A DNA stretch of 64,000 nt from Neostapfia colusana (GCA_030760725.1 JASWHV010000013.1:38598699-38662698), one strand, 5' to 3'; numbered from the stretch's first letter, positions 45,788-57,240 are shown. The notes: generated from the sequence alone by a model not told the origin. Made by a program: numbers and translations.

Positions 45788-46050
45788 CGCTCTTCACGTG
45801 CTACGGCGATGTCGTGGACGCGGTCGTCAAGACGCACCTAGAGAACAGGATCGGTCGCGGCTTCGGCGTCGTCGAGTTTGCTGAGGAGGCCGCCGTGCTG
45901 AGGGCGCTGGACTGGACGGAGAGGGAGAAGCACGTGTTCAACAACCGCAGGGCCTCTCTTCGCCTCATCTTCATCAATCTGCCGCCGCGCTCCATCCGAG
46001 CCCCCATCGTCTTCGACCGCTTCTCCATTGATTCGGAGCCTGCTCAGGTA
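45788..46050 (+). pseudogene. Fragment of an RNA-recognition-motif (RRM) gene
   Basis: One frame reads LFTCYGDVVDAVVKTHLENR followed by the RNP1-like octamer RGFGVVEF and EEAAVLRALD, then EKHVFNNRRASLRL. The order is that of an RRM: RNP2 side, loop, RNP1, helix, last strand. About 60 residues are recognisable, with no start codon context or partner domain. The end SEPAQ is followed by GTACTGG, which looks like a retained splice donor, so the piece was probably copied from genomic DNA. Confidence 0.65.
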
Positions 46051-46091
46051 CTGGCCTCCATTAAATCCGGCAGCTACTCTTCGATCCATGC

Positions 46092-46204
46092 TGTTACATG
46101 TCGAGCTCCTCACTATCCCCGGTGTTGGCCCCCGCAGCCTGAGGAAGCTCGTTGACAAGGGGTTCGAGGGCGTCGCGCAGCTTAAGCAGCTCTACAGGGA
46201 TCAG
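46092..46204 (+). pseudogene. Fragment of an unidentified gene with helix-hairpin-helix-like motif
   Basis: One exon-like stretch reads LLHVELLTIPGVGPRSLRKL then VDKGFEGVAQLKQLYRDQ, and is followed by GTGTGCATTC, a plausible splice donor. IPGVGPRSLRKL resembles a helix-hairpin-helix. I do not recognise the parent gene. It is in the same orientation as the RRM piece before it and the kinase-subunit piece after it. Confidence 0.5.
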
Positions 46205-46282
46205 GTGTGCATTCTTTTGTTTTTCTATCTACCGTTTTGTGTGTCACAAGTAGGATTTCGTTCTTACCATTCGTCGTCTGCC

Positions 46283-46945
46283 ATGGTGCTGCAGCAGTTA
46301 TCGTGGTTGTACGGCGGCTGCCACGCATTCTTCTGCAGCAGCTTCACAGGGTGGAGGGAGTGCCTCATGGCGCTGTTCAGGGCCGAGTTCCAGGTCGTCT
46401 TCGATCTGCTGCCCGGGGTGTACCTCTACCAGTACCAATTTTTGGTCGATGGTGCCTGGAGGTGTGATGAGACAAAATCTTGTCTACGTAATGAATATGG
46501 ACTGATCAGCAATGAGTTGCTTGTGGAAAACAATGCTCGCCCTGTTGTGCAGCTAGAGCCTTCTTCTATGAGGAATTAACATGGATGAGGGTACCATTTT
46601 GACGACAATGCTCCCAGAACCACAACCTCAAAACTCAGGCATGCAATATCTTGTAATCCTACCGGAGATTTTGAAATTTGTTTGCTCAAAGTTACAAGAA
46701 CAACCTTTCATTTCTGCGAAGTCAGATTTGGCAGTATTCCTGTTGGTACATGGTCTTCACACACAGGCAGATCAAGTAACAGACAACTCAAAACTTTGCA
46801 ACTGGGTTCTCCTCTGAATTTCTGCCTGGTTTTGCTGCTTAAAGAAAGAGTAAGGTCAATTCCCATAGTTGATGACAATGGATCCTTCCGTGATGTTTAC
46901 TCACTCAGCCTTTGCAGGTCACTGGAACACCTGTGCTATTGAGAT
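46283..46945 (+). pseudogene. SnRK1 beta-gamma subunit (KIN-beta-gamma, SNF4-like) pseudogene
   Basis: MVLQQLSWLYGG through SFTGWRECLMALF, FQVVFDLLPGVYLYQYQFLV and DGAWRCDETKSCLRNEYGLI is the carbohydrate-binding (CBM48-type) N-terminus of plant SNF4/KIN-beta-gamma proteins. A frameshift at 46577 precedes MDEGTILTTMLPEP. Then a large internal part (first CBS pair) is missing, ILKFVCSKLQEQ follows, and a shift leads to GSIPVGTWSSHTGRSSNRQL and RSIPIVDDNGSFRDVYSLS of a later CBS domain. The C-terminal CBS end is absent. The intact protein is the regulatory subunit of the energy-sensing SnRK1 kinase; this copy cannot encode it. Confidence 0.85.
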
Positions 46946-47700
46946 TACGAAGTGATGACGATGACGACCATCCACTTCAACAGCAAAATTTGATCTTCCG
47001 TCGGAGCTGTACGAGAAAGGCGAAACCAGCCTGAGGTGGCAGGCGTGTGCCGCGTTCTGGACGCGCGCACCGCCGTGCACCGCCAATGCTGCCGGCCACG
47101 TCCTTCGCTGCGCCGCTCAAGCTCCGACCAGCTTCAACCACAGTGAGCCGCCACCCCTCGCGATCCCCCTTTCATCTTTTCTCAAATCAAACGAGCTAAC
47201 ACGCCCTTCCGCTTCTTAGGAACGCCGGCAAGTTTCCTCGGGGTTCTTTCAACATGGATCGCTGCTTGTGTGTCTACCCCGATGAGTTCCGGTGAGCATC
47301 TCCGCCTCTCCCCGATGAGCTCTCAGTTCAGCTTAGTCCCTCCACCTCCTAACAGCACTAACGTCTTTGCCATGCATCAGAACACATCTCGAACCCGAAG
47401 AACTCGCGGGAAGGACATCTCAACGGTGATCTCGACGGTGCCCAAGGAACGTCACCGCTCCTCCACGCCACGAGCTGTTTTCTTCTCCTTCCCGGGCCGC
47501 ACGCACCCTTTAGGGTATACGTGCACAAGTGAAAATCAAGAAAACAGCACGAGAACCTTGAAGATCAAGGGTTCAACCACTGCACTTAGCAACGACATAA
47601 AAAAAAGGCAAGTGCCCTTGACCACTTTGCATGCATGTCTTAATATGAATCCCATGCTAGGTTGTTTACTAGAATTTCCCTATCAATCCTTGTAGCCTGG
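46946..47700. other. LTR-like sequence without gene
   Basis: GC-rich, then AT-rich sequence within LTR-5. Short ORFs (for example 47270-47695) show no recognisable protein. A short Asp-rich stretch (RSDDDDDHPLQQQNLIFR) near 46960 may extend the preceding pseudogene. Confidence 0.5.
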
Positions 47701-48840
47701 ATTTGGGTTAGTTAGGATTTACTTTTATGTCGATTACTTATGCTTAGCCGTGCCTAGATGTTGGGATGGGAGTACTTACATTAATTCTATTATCATGATA
47801 TTTGTGGTGTTGTGGTAATATGTGGTGTATGAGGAGTATAGTATAGGAATCTAGCAGGCCGGTTGGTACACGGTTGGTGCCATGTGCACGAGACTCGGGT
47901 TGGTGGTTAGATGTCTGCGTAGATTCTAAGGACCGGTTCGTGAGACCCGTCAACTAGCTTATACAATGCCGCCACGAGAACTGGTATCGGATAGTGTGGC
48001 CAATTAAATTGTTCCTATCTTTCCTTGTGTACACTATAGAGTGTGTAAGTGACGCAAGAGGGGGCTTCTACCACAGAGGTTTCAGAATGCCGTAGCGGTG
48101 AATCCTTAGCGGATGTGCACGGGTTGGGTAGTGCAATGTAAAGGCTTTGTTGTGTACTCCTGGCCACACACCATGGGGAATGTGAGATGGCGGGGAGGAG
48201 TTTCTTTAGTTGCCGACGGGTGATGAAAAACACGACTTGTGGGTAAAGGGTACAAACTCTGCAGAGTCAAAACTGTTTAGTCAGCCGTGCTCGCGGTCAA
48301 GATTGGGCTACTAACTCTCTCATGATTAGCATGGGTCAGGATCGGTCGGTGGTTTTAGGATGGTGGTTTGGGATGAGGATACGGTTGTTTGTGGAGATAC
48401 TTGGAGATTTGGTTGGGATGGTTGGGATATTCACCTAGTAAATAGGATGCTTACAAAGACTAAGGAATAGATTGCTTAGTGCATGAGCCGTGTTTAGCCT
48501 TCCTTGATTCTTGCCTCATCATGCATAACTTTCCCACACTTGCTGAATACTCTATGTACTCAGGCGTTTTCCTTTTTCCTTTATTATAAATGTTGCTCAG
48601 TGAAAACAAGATCAAATGAAGACGGTGTGAAGGTCACGTAGCTGCCAGTCGATTTGCCTATGGACGGCGTGACAAGTTCTCTTCTTCCGCTGCTATTCGA
48701 ATCTTATCTAAGGTATATATATGTTGTTTATATTCGATATATAATTGTTTATCACTATTTGTTCTACATGTTTGAATAAACCGATCCTGACATACATGTA
48801 GATTACGGTCTGTTTTGCTTTTTTAAAACCGGACGTGACA

Positions 48841-49725
48841 TGTCATCAGCAGTGGCACCTTTCTTGATGAACAGTGCAATCTGGGCAATGAGTCGGTTTT
48901 GAGAACCCTGGCTGGTATCACTCGATCGTGTTGTTTGGCTCAGGTAATAAAGATGGTTGAAAGCGGCATCCTCCTTTGGAAGCTCCTAATTTTTTTCCAT
49001 AATTAGAGTTCCAGGCGGCATAAATTGAAGCTAATAACTCTCGTACTTGTGTTTTTGTGAAACATAAGCTACCGTTTGTTGAATCCGTCAGCATTCATCT
49101 GGGTGTAGCTTACCAGATGCCCCCCCCTGTTCAGGTTACCATATAGAAAAGTTATTCCTAGTTTGTTCGTACCCAGAAACGCATTTCTTTATATTTTGCA
49201 GTCGAAGACCGTGCCTTTCACAAAACTAGCATTTAGCTGGACCAAAAGATGGATCCAGTTTCAGATACAACTCATACAAGACACAAGACAGTTCAAAGAA
49301 CATGGAGAACTGGAGCGTCTATTTATTTCCCTACAATAATACATTATACATACATGATACAGAATAATATAAGTACATTGCTGCCCCAACACCTTAGTTA
49401 TGGGGAGCAGAAGCCAAGGGTTCCAGGCAAGCTAGCAGTTCTTCTCAGATGAATGAGATTCTAGCAAAACAACAAAAGCATGGTTACATCCAAAGGGCTA
49501 AACCGTTGTACAACACTGGAGGTGCACAAAAACAAACAGCGAAATCAACTGGATGATAGATAAAAGGGGATCAGGCATGAGTTGCATCGGCAACAGACCT
49601 GTACTAGTCTCATTACACATTCCATTTTCTCTCATTATCTTGGTATTCTACATCCCAACAAACCATTCGCAGGCAGCTGACAACCTGATATACAGATTGC
49701 TCCATTGCTAGTACTATTTGTACTG
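48841..49725. other. Region downstream of SAPK10: 3' UTR side and unassigned sequence
   Basis: About 49250-49725 is the likely 3' untranslated part of the kinase gene (AT-rich, no ORF). From 48849 to 48944 one frame is open and ends in CAG/GTAATAAAG, a good splice donor; the peptide (GNESVLRTLAGITRS) is not one I recognise. Otherwise nothing is evident. Confidence 0.5.
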
Positions 49726-51737
49726 TCACATTGCATATACAATTTCCCCGCTGCTTTCCAAGTCGAGATCAGCATCTGAATCTAGATCCTCCATGTCATC
49801 ATCAAGGTCAAGACCACCGTTTAAGAACTGGCTGTTTCGAGAACCAGCTGCTGGTATTGTCGCCTCGGCCAGTATCTGCATGATCTCATCCATGCTCTGC
49901 ACTGGCTGATCAGGCTCTTCATACTGGTTGCTCGTTGTGTTCTCATCCATTAAGTCAGCTGGGAGGTTCTTCGTGAACCATTTATGGTTTGTTATCTCAG
50001 GTATGGTGACCCTCTGTATGTCCATTGCCGGTAATTAACTCAAGATGAAACAATGTGCAAAAGTAAATGAGCCAAACTACATAGCCAAAAGAAAAGGTGC
50101 TCACAGTAGATGGGTCCGCAACAAAGATCCTCGAAATAAGATCTCGGCACTCGGGAGATATGTGGACATAATCTGGAATTGAGTACTGCACACCCAGTAT
50201 TCTCTGCCAAATCAGAATCATCAGTTTGTGATTCAAACAGACATCCAATTCAGAGATTGACGGAAGATGGTTGGAACGGAAACCTGAATTGTCTTCCTGA
50301 AATTTTTGGGTTCATCTGGGTCCTCAAAGGGATATGCACCGACCAGCATCACATAAAGTGTTACCCCACATGACCACACGTCAGCAACCTTGTTAATGAA
50401 CAAAGAGTAAATGGTTCTGCCAATACGTGGTGACTGTAAATGATGGAGAACCAAAGTACACTTTCTAGTTTCTATTGTGAGTATGCTTTGCTCAAGTGTG
50501 GAACAGTGACATGAAAATGTAAACCACAAAGTGAAAGCATGGAAGGTGATTAGAATCCAGATTCTTATAGTATTTAAAAAAAGAAAACTAGAAATTATGA
50601 CATGTGCATAATACCTTTCCATCATATTCTTTCTTCAGAAGGACTTCAGGAGCAATGTACGCTGGAGTTCCCACAGTAGATTTTGGCTGTGAATGAAGAA
50701 CTGACGACTGCAATGCGAAAAGAGTATTGAGCAGAGTAAATGTTTCTGAGCGATATCCCCCTCGCAAAATGATTAAACGGACCACCATTTTTTCTCTATT
50801 CTCATCTATCTTTCAGTAGATTTTTTTTTCATTTTAAACTGTTAACTGCAACTAGCTCATTAACAGTGAGCATCAGAGGATATAGCAGCACCTTTGAGTA
50901 TCCAAAATCGCATATCTTGAGGCGAGGGGCCGTGCTCCCGTCCAACAGGGTGTTCTCCAGCTTCAAGTCACGATGACATACTTGCTAGAAAAAGGGCAGG
51001 CACAAAAGGAGACAATTTTAACCAGAGCAGTACTACTAAAGAAGGTCCACATGCTATATCTGGTAAGGCATAACAATTAAATGAAACAAGAGAGGAAAAA
51101 GAAAGACGAGTACCATGGAATGGCAATAGCTGACCCCTGAGATGAGTTGCTGGAAAAAGAAACGCGCCTGAAAGGTGGAAACTTTGATAGCAATTAGTCT
51201 TAGTCAACCACATCACATTACAGGAACGTCAACAGGCGACAGCACCGGTGTTTCATTTAGTGAGAAGAGTTTTATCAGGGAAGATGAGGCAAGAGAGGAG
51301 CTGACCTCGTCCTCGCTGAATCTGCCGGCGTTACAGATGCGCTCGAAGAGCTCTCCACCGGAGGCATACTCCATGACGATGGCGAGGTGCGTGGGCGTGA
51401 GGATGACCTCCTTGAAGCGGATGATGTTGGGGTGGCGCAGCGACCGGTGGTTGATGATCTCGCGCTGCACGTTCTCGTCAATCTGCAGCAGAGCAAAGGA
51501 TTAAGCAGAGGAGCCTGATGGAATGGAGGAAGCAAGCGGAAAGGCACAGAGCTGAATTACCTTCTCGCCGCGCTCGATGTACTTGACGGCGACGAGCTGG
51601 CCGTCGGCGCGGCTGCGCATGAGGCGCGCGACGCCGAAGTTACCGGAGCCAATGTCGCGGACGAGCTCGTAGCGGTCGCCGTCGTGCATTATGGGCATGT
51701 CCATCCCCGGCCCCACCGTCAGCGCCGCCCGGTCCAT
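49726..51737 (-). CDS. SAPK10: SnRK2 protein kinase, SAPK10-like (ABA/osmotic stress-activated), 8 exons
   Basis: Exons (coding): 51561-51737, 51306-51482, 51114-51167, 50892-50984, 50615-50707, 50284-50388, 50105-50203, 49726-50013; all introns GT-AG, total 361 codons. Start [14 protein letters not shown] at 51737, stop TGA 49726-49728. Motifs: Gly loop GSGNFGVA (30-37), Lys52, HRD 140-142, DFG 162-164, and an activation loop with Ser177 equivalent to OST1 Ser175. The C-terminal acidic ABA box ([20 protein letters not shown]) ends GEIVYAM. That box marks subclass III SnRK2s, which PP2C phosphatases hold inactive until ABA receptors release them, and which phosphorylate bZIP factors and SLAC1-type channels. 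The N-terminus fits SAPK10 better than SAPK8 or SAPK9. No lesion found; it is the only intact host gene here. Confidence 0.96.
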
Positions 51738-52489
51738 CCCTCCCACCTCGCCGGCGGCGCTCGTCTCCAAGCCCGACCGAAAGCAGGCCACCTCCTGCCG
51801 CGCGCGCCTCCCGTGAACCCCAAGAAGCCGAGCGAGATAGCCGGCCGCCCCCTCCCTTTCTTTTTAACGCGGCAAATTAAAGGGGGCGGGGGGTCGGATT
51901 GGGCGGAGGAGGAAGCACACCTCGTGATCTCCTCCTCCTCGAGCTCTCTATCACCTCGCCTTTTCCACCCACCTCAGATTGCTCGCTTTAGTTTATTGTT
52001 TCTCTTGCTTCTTAATCTATCTCTCTCTTTGCAACAACAGTTTTACCACTTTGTTAATTACTACTACCGCAAGTAATTGTTCTTTTCTCTCTCTTGCTCT
52101 GTCTCTCATGGCGAGACGATCTGTCCCGTCCGGAAGAAGACGATCCTCCTCGCCCGTACCTGCCAGTTACTGCAGGTAGAGAACGGTTTCTCTACTCCAA
52201 CTCCGAGCTTTGTAACGCAACTCACTGAACGGTGGGTCCAATGACAGAGAGATCTAAACGGGGTTCACTTGACGGTGGAAGTAGGGGAGGTGGGTTGCGT
52301 ACGAGGACGGGAATGCATGCTAAAATATCTTGGGGGAGGAATCGCCGCATCGGTCAAAAAAGCGCACGAGAAGAGTTATGCGCGGGATGGTATCGGACTT
52401 TGTTGGTTATTCACACGTGTTCTCTAAACGTCTACTTAAACGAATATTTTTTACCTTACTCTTAAATAAGATATTATGAGTTATGTAGA
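51738..52489 (-). promoter_or_regulatory. SAPK10 5' UTR and proximal upstream region
   Basis: GC- and CT-rich sequence just upstream of the ATG (51738-51980) fits a 5' UTR with CTCCTCC repeats. 51980-52490 is AT-richer upstream DNA of only about 500 bp before LTR-6 begins. I see no unambiguous TATA box. An ACACGTGT site near 52415 (complement identical) could be an ABRE/G-box-type element. Confidence 0.45.
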
Positions 52490-53624
52490 GGTAGTGATCA
52501 AGACAAGTTGGATGATTTGGTTGTTGCTGGGTGCACGAGACTCAGGTTTGTGTTTAGTACTTGCCTGGATTCTAAGGACCGGTTCATGGAGCATGTAACC
52601 TGGCTTTACCGTGCCAACCACATGCTGAGATGGGGCAGCTTGGCTAATTAATTAGGTGTATCCCCGGCGTAGTATGGGTGTGTTGAATGGTGCGGGGAAT
52701 AGGTGTCAGCTGGACTACCATATGAACCGCAAGGCTCAAGAGGGGGTCACTGCAGCGGGGTTGGAGTCTCTTGTATGCTGTTAGGGGTGAAACCTCAGTG
52801 GGCCCACGCTCGTCGGAAATCCCTTTGTAAAGGCTTCGTAGTGATCTCCTGGCTACACACCTGGGAAGTGTGAATGTGGTTCGTAGCCACTGGCATAATG
52901 GAGGTTCTTTTAGTCCACCCGGCAACGGGGGATGAAATCACTACATGTGGGTACAGTGGTGCAAACTCTGCAGAGTCAAAACTGTCATGACAGTCGTGCT
53001 CACGGTCAAGAGCGGCTTGGACTTATTCATGATTAGAGGATGATGGCTTTGGAAGTTGTGGATGTTAAGCGGGGAGCTTAACATTGGAATTAATGTTATG
53101 GTTATTTGATTATGATGATGGGATGGGAGATTGGGATCATTTCACCTATGTAGTAATGTAGGTGCTTAATAAGCTAAGGTGATAGGTATTAATTGCGTAG
53201 TGCTATAACCATGAGTTCAACCTCTCCTTGTTCTAGCCATGCATGACATAACTTTCCCACACTTGCTGAGTACCATCGGTACTCAACCTTGCATATTTGT
53301 TGGTTTATATTGCTGCTCAGGTCAAGAGAATGATGTGGTGTTTAATGATCAAGACTTTGGACCCGAAGAAGGTTTCTAGGTTCATGGAGTCCCTCGGGCA
53401 ACGCCTGTGACGGAGCCCACAAGAATAATATTTCTGCTATTTTATTTACATGTTATGAACTTATTATCGTTCATTGAGACGTATGCGTTGTAAGACATAT
53501 TTATATTCGACACCTGGCTTGTAATAAATGATGCTTCACTATTTGTCATCACATGTATGAGAAAATGATCCTGGCATACATGTGATATTCACTCGGTTGA
53601 TCTTCGGAAAAACCGGGTGTGACA
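52490..53624 (+). repeat. LTR-6: truncated gypsy-type LTR
   Basis: The end AACCGGGTGTGACA at 53624 is an LTR terminus. The body parallels 47820-48840 (GTGCACGAGACTC, ATTCTAAGGACCGGTTC) and, more loosely, Gypsy-3 LTR. The left boundary is approximate. No internal region. Confidence 0.7.
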
Positions 53625-54543
53625 ATACATCTAGTAGCCCCTTTGTAAAGGATATTTTGTGATCTCTTGGCCATACACCGATGGTTGTGTACTGGTATAA
53701 TGGAGGTTTTGTAGTCGCCGACGGGTGATGAAATCACAAACTTGTGAGTAAAGTGGTGCCACCTCTGCAGAGTGTAAAACTATCATGATAGCCGTGCTTC
53801 CGGTCACAAGCACCTGGCCAACTCACATGATTAGAGGGAAAACTTGGGATGGTTATTCAGTATGGTTGTGGTATGGTCATTGGGATTGGTTTTTGGACTG
53901 TTTTGAGTTATGGCAATGAGTTTGGTTTTAGCTATATGAATATGAGATGGTTATGGATATTTATGAGCATGAGATGAATTTGAGAAAGATTAATAGCTGG
54001 ATGAGACTTGATAAATGGAGCATTATGATGAAAGAATGTTGCTGATTTACTTGGATATATTGGGCTTTATTTCATCTAGAAAAAGTTGCTGTTTTTATCA
54101 TGTTTGTGAAATAAAATTTGCTTGCTGCAATGAGCCATTTTATTCCTACCTTGTTGTAAGTTACATGTCATACTTTTCCCGCACTTGCTGAGTACGACAT
54201 GTACTCACCCTTGCATTATCACATAAACATTAGCTACAGGAGATGAGTACTTCGAGGATCATGTGGAGTACTAGGTGTGCGAACTACCGTCAACATGCCT
54301 GTGGAGTTAAAGATGGAGCCTGCTGCCGTTTAATTAGTTTCGCTGTCGTTTAGAGACTTCCGCTACAAGAATAAGTTAGAGATTCATGAGTGAGACAATG
54401 AGTCGATGTAATAAAGTACTTAAACACTATTTATTTGTGGTTATATTCTGAATTCAGTTTGTGGATTACATGTGTATGTGTGATGAACATCCTGGGCACA
54501 CATATGCATTCACTTGGTTCTGTTTTCGGAACCGGGTGTCACA
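53625..54543 (+). repeat. LTR-7: 3' part of a Gypsy-3 family LTR
   Basis: Reverse complement of the first ~0.9 kb of the Gypsy-3 LTR on the plus strand (19146-20060). It begins at ATACATCTAGTAGCC and ends CCGGGTGTCACA at 54543. It abuts the end of LTR-6 without a gap. Confidence 0.88.
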
Positions 54544-54740
54544 ATAGGGGCCCCGAGCTATCACATCGAAAAAGAGGTCGCCGGGTAGAAGATCCTTCAC
54601 AGACAAATCAAAAGGATAAAACTCAATGGAAACATTGTTGTCAGTGGTAAAACGACGAACAGAAATCAAGTTTTGAATGATGTCCGGAACGAAAATAATG
54701 TTTTAAGTTGGAAAGAACCTAGGAGACCGGAATCACCTAC
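54544..54740 (-). mobile_element. Copia fragment (197 bp), same family as Copia-2
   Basis: Closely similar to 44085-44285 (GAGCTATCACAT, AAGTTTTGAATGAT, ACCGGAATCACCTACTG blocks): the protease to GAG-pre-integrase stretch. It is flanked on both sides by truncated Gypsy-3 family LTRs. Confidence 0.82.
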
Positions 54741-55527
54741 TGTGGGTAAAGTGGTGCCACCTCTGCAGAGTATAAAACTATCATGATAACCGTGCTTCCG
54801 GTCACAAGCACCTGGCCAACTTTCATGATTAGAGGCAAAACTTGGGTATGGTTATGGTATGGTCATTGGGATTGGTTTTGGGACTGTTTTGAGTCATGAA
54901 AATGAGTTTGGTTTCGGTTATATGAATATGAGATGGTTATGAATATGTATGAGTATGAGATGAATTTGAGAAAGATTAATGGCTGGTTGAGATTTGATAA
55001 ATGGTGAATTATGATGGAAGAATGTTGCTGTTTTACTTGGTTATATTGGGATTAAACTCATCTAGACATAGTTGTTGTTTTTATCATGTTTGTGAAATAA
55101 AATTTCCTTGCTGCAATGAGCCTTTTTATTCCATACCTTGTTGTAAGCTACATGTCATATTTTTCCCGCACTTACTGAGTACGACATGTACTCACCCTTG
55201 CATTACCACATATACATCAGCTACAGGAGAAGAGTACTTCGAGGACCATGAGGAGCACTAGGCGTGCGAACTACTGTCAACATGCCTGTGGAGTTGAAGT
55301 TGGAGCCTGCTGTTTAGTTATTTCCGCTGTCGTTTAGAGACTTAAGCTGCAAGAATAAGTTAGAGATTCATGAGTGAGACATTGAGTCATTGTAATAAAG
55401 TATTTAAACACTATTTATTCGTGGTTATATTCTGAATTCAGTTCGTGGATTACATGTGTATGTGTGATGAACATCCTGGGCACACATATGCATTCACTTG
55501 GTCCTATTTTTGGAACCGAGTGTCACA
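54741..55527 (+). repeat. LTR-8: second 3' part of a Gypsy-3 family LTR
   Basis: Parallels LTR-7 from GTGGGTAAAGTGGTGCC to the end GAGTGTCACA at 55527. The next bases code for Tat integrase (KYLYVAVDKFTK), so the parent LTR or element had inserted into that gene. Confidence 0.86.
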
Positions 55528-56322
55528 AGTACCTCTACGTCGCCGTAGACAAGTTCACCAAGATGCCGGAAGCTACCCCTGTAGTAACTATCAACAAGCA
55601 GTTAGCTGTCAAGTTCATCAAGTCAATCATCTGGCGGTTGGGGTTCCTTACAGAATCATCATCGACAACGGTACCCAGTTCACCAGTGCAGTATTCCAAG
55701 ACTGCTGCGAAGACCTCAGCATCCAAGTTTGCTATGCTTCTTTTGCTCACCCAGAGAGTAACGGTCAAGCCTAAAGGGCAAACACTGAGATACTCAGGGG
55801 ACTCAAGACGCGCACCTACAACAGCTTGAAGAAGCATGATGCCAATTGGGCTGAAGAGCCTCTGTGTGCACTGTGGGCTAGCCGGACGTCCCTCAATCGC
55901 TTGACAGGGGAAACGCCCTTCTTCCTGGTATATGGGGCTGAGGCCGTCCTCCCCCGAAAATCACCATGGGCTCATCCCATGTCCGAGTGTACGACAAAGC
56001 CATGCAGGATCAGCTCTGGCGTGAAGATATCGATCTTGTCAATGAGCGAAGGTGGCAAGCAGCTGTCTGAAACATGCGATACCGACAAGCGCTCCGGCGT
56101 TATCAGCAGCGGTTCATGCGGAATAGACAGCTTGAGGTGGATGACCTGGTGCTTCGGCGAATACTTTCTCAAGAAGGGGGGAACAACCTCTCCCGCAGCT
56201 GGGAGAGCCTCTTCCGAGTGACACAAGTATGCTGCCACGACTACGTGCGCCTAGCCACAGAGGATGGGGTACCTCTACCCAATCCGTCGAACATAGAACA
56301 CCTCCGTAAGTTCTATTTTTAG
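55528..56322 (+). pseudogene. Tat-1: Tat-type gypsy integrase, catalytic Glu replaced by stop
   Basis: KYLYVAVDKFTKMPEATPVV, a frameshift near 55640, then GVPYRIIIDNGTQFTS, FAHPESNGQA and a TAA (55772-55774) where relatives have the catalytic Glu (GQAERAN). It continues RANTEILRGLKTRTYNS, WAEEPLCALWASRTSLNRLT, GETPFFLVYGAEAVLP, another shift, RQALRRYQQRFMRNRQLEVD and RLATEDGVPLPNP, ending EHLRKFYF at 56322. That C-terminus is characteristic of Tat-lineage gypsy elements. It inserted the element cDNA; this copy is dead. Confidence 0.9.
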
Positions 56323-56930
56323 TGCAGCGGTAGGGTTTTATTTTCTCTGAAAGGGTATCATAGTGTATAGGAACAGCGCTTAGAACAGCTAAGCCCCGGA
56401 GGAGTCCTGCTACTATCGACATCCGGGGTGGGTCGCTGCGTTCTAGTACGGCCTGTTTCCTCCTATGAGGGGAGCCTGAAATGAGAAAGTTGTGCGTTGT
56501 CATGTGCATCCTCCCTTTACAGTTTGTGCTACTCATGCATATCAACTGTAAACGGGCAAGCCACGTGCCCTTGGCCCTAAGGTCAGTCCTAGGGCTGCCA
56601 TGTGCGCTTAAGTTCTGGAGCCGATGCGTGCTTTGGGCTCCGGTCCGAATCCTCCCCGTTGAGGTGGAACTCGGAGCTTCCACGTATCACCTGGCACAGA
56701 GCCTCCTCCCCGTTGAGGATAGCTCCGGAGCTCACACGTGCCTGGGCTCCGGTCTAGAGCCTCCCTGCTGAGATAAGGTCCGGAGCTGCCACGTGTCTTC
56801 TGGCTCAGAGTCTCCTTCCTGCTGAGAAAATCTCCCGAGCTCACATGTGCCCTGAGCATTCCCCCTTTACAGTTTGTGCTTGCTCATGCATATCAACTGT
56901 AAGCGGGCAAGCCACGTGCCCTTGGCCCTA
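56323..56930 (+). repeat. Tat-1 3' region with ~350-bp G-box-bearing tandem repeats, left part
   Basis: After a short spacer, units start around GCATATCAACTGTAAACGGG (56543 and 56892, about 349 bp apart). Each contains shorter subrepeats with CTGCCACGTGT and CACACGTGCC. CACTA-2 is inserted at 56931. Confidence 0.85.
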
Positions 56931-57240
56931 CACTACAGGAATCACAACAATGCACAACAGCCAGATTAATTGACGACGGCCCCGTCGTCCATAAATTTAT
57001 TGACGATGTCTGGAATGCACCGTCGTCAATAAAACATTTATTGACGATGGTTGACCTAGCACCGTCGTCTATATGCTCTCGAGCCTTATAGATGACGGTG
57101 GACCATCGACAATAATGGTCCTTGTCAATATGGGCCGTAACCTGGGCCTTCCCGGAACTTATAGACGACGGTTGACCTACACCGTCATCAATAAATCCTT
57201 GTTGATGAGGGTGTAAACCAACCGTCGTCTTTAAGGTCCC

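Larger units (their letters stand above)
44510..48840 (+). repeat. LTR-5: gypsy-type LTR carrying captured gene pieces
   Basis: The start TGTAACACCCTAAAAGG at 44510 and end CCGGACGTGACA at 48840 have the form of Gypsy-3-type LTR ends in plus orientation. The last kilobase (about 47700-48840) is related to LTR-6 at 52490-53624. No matching 5-bp duplication is visible (AGTGT versus TGTCA), so this may be a composite. The middle holds host-gene fragments listed separately. About 44740-45780 is GC-rich and I see no gene in it. Confidence 0.6.

Noticed and set aside
46028..46945. Functional SNF4/KIN-beta-gamma gene
   Set aside because: Frameshifts, a missing CBS pair and no C-terminus; only fragments remain.
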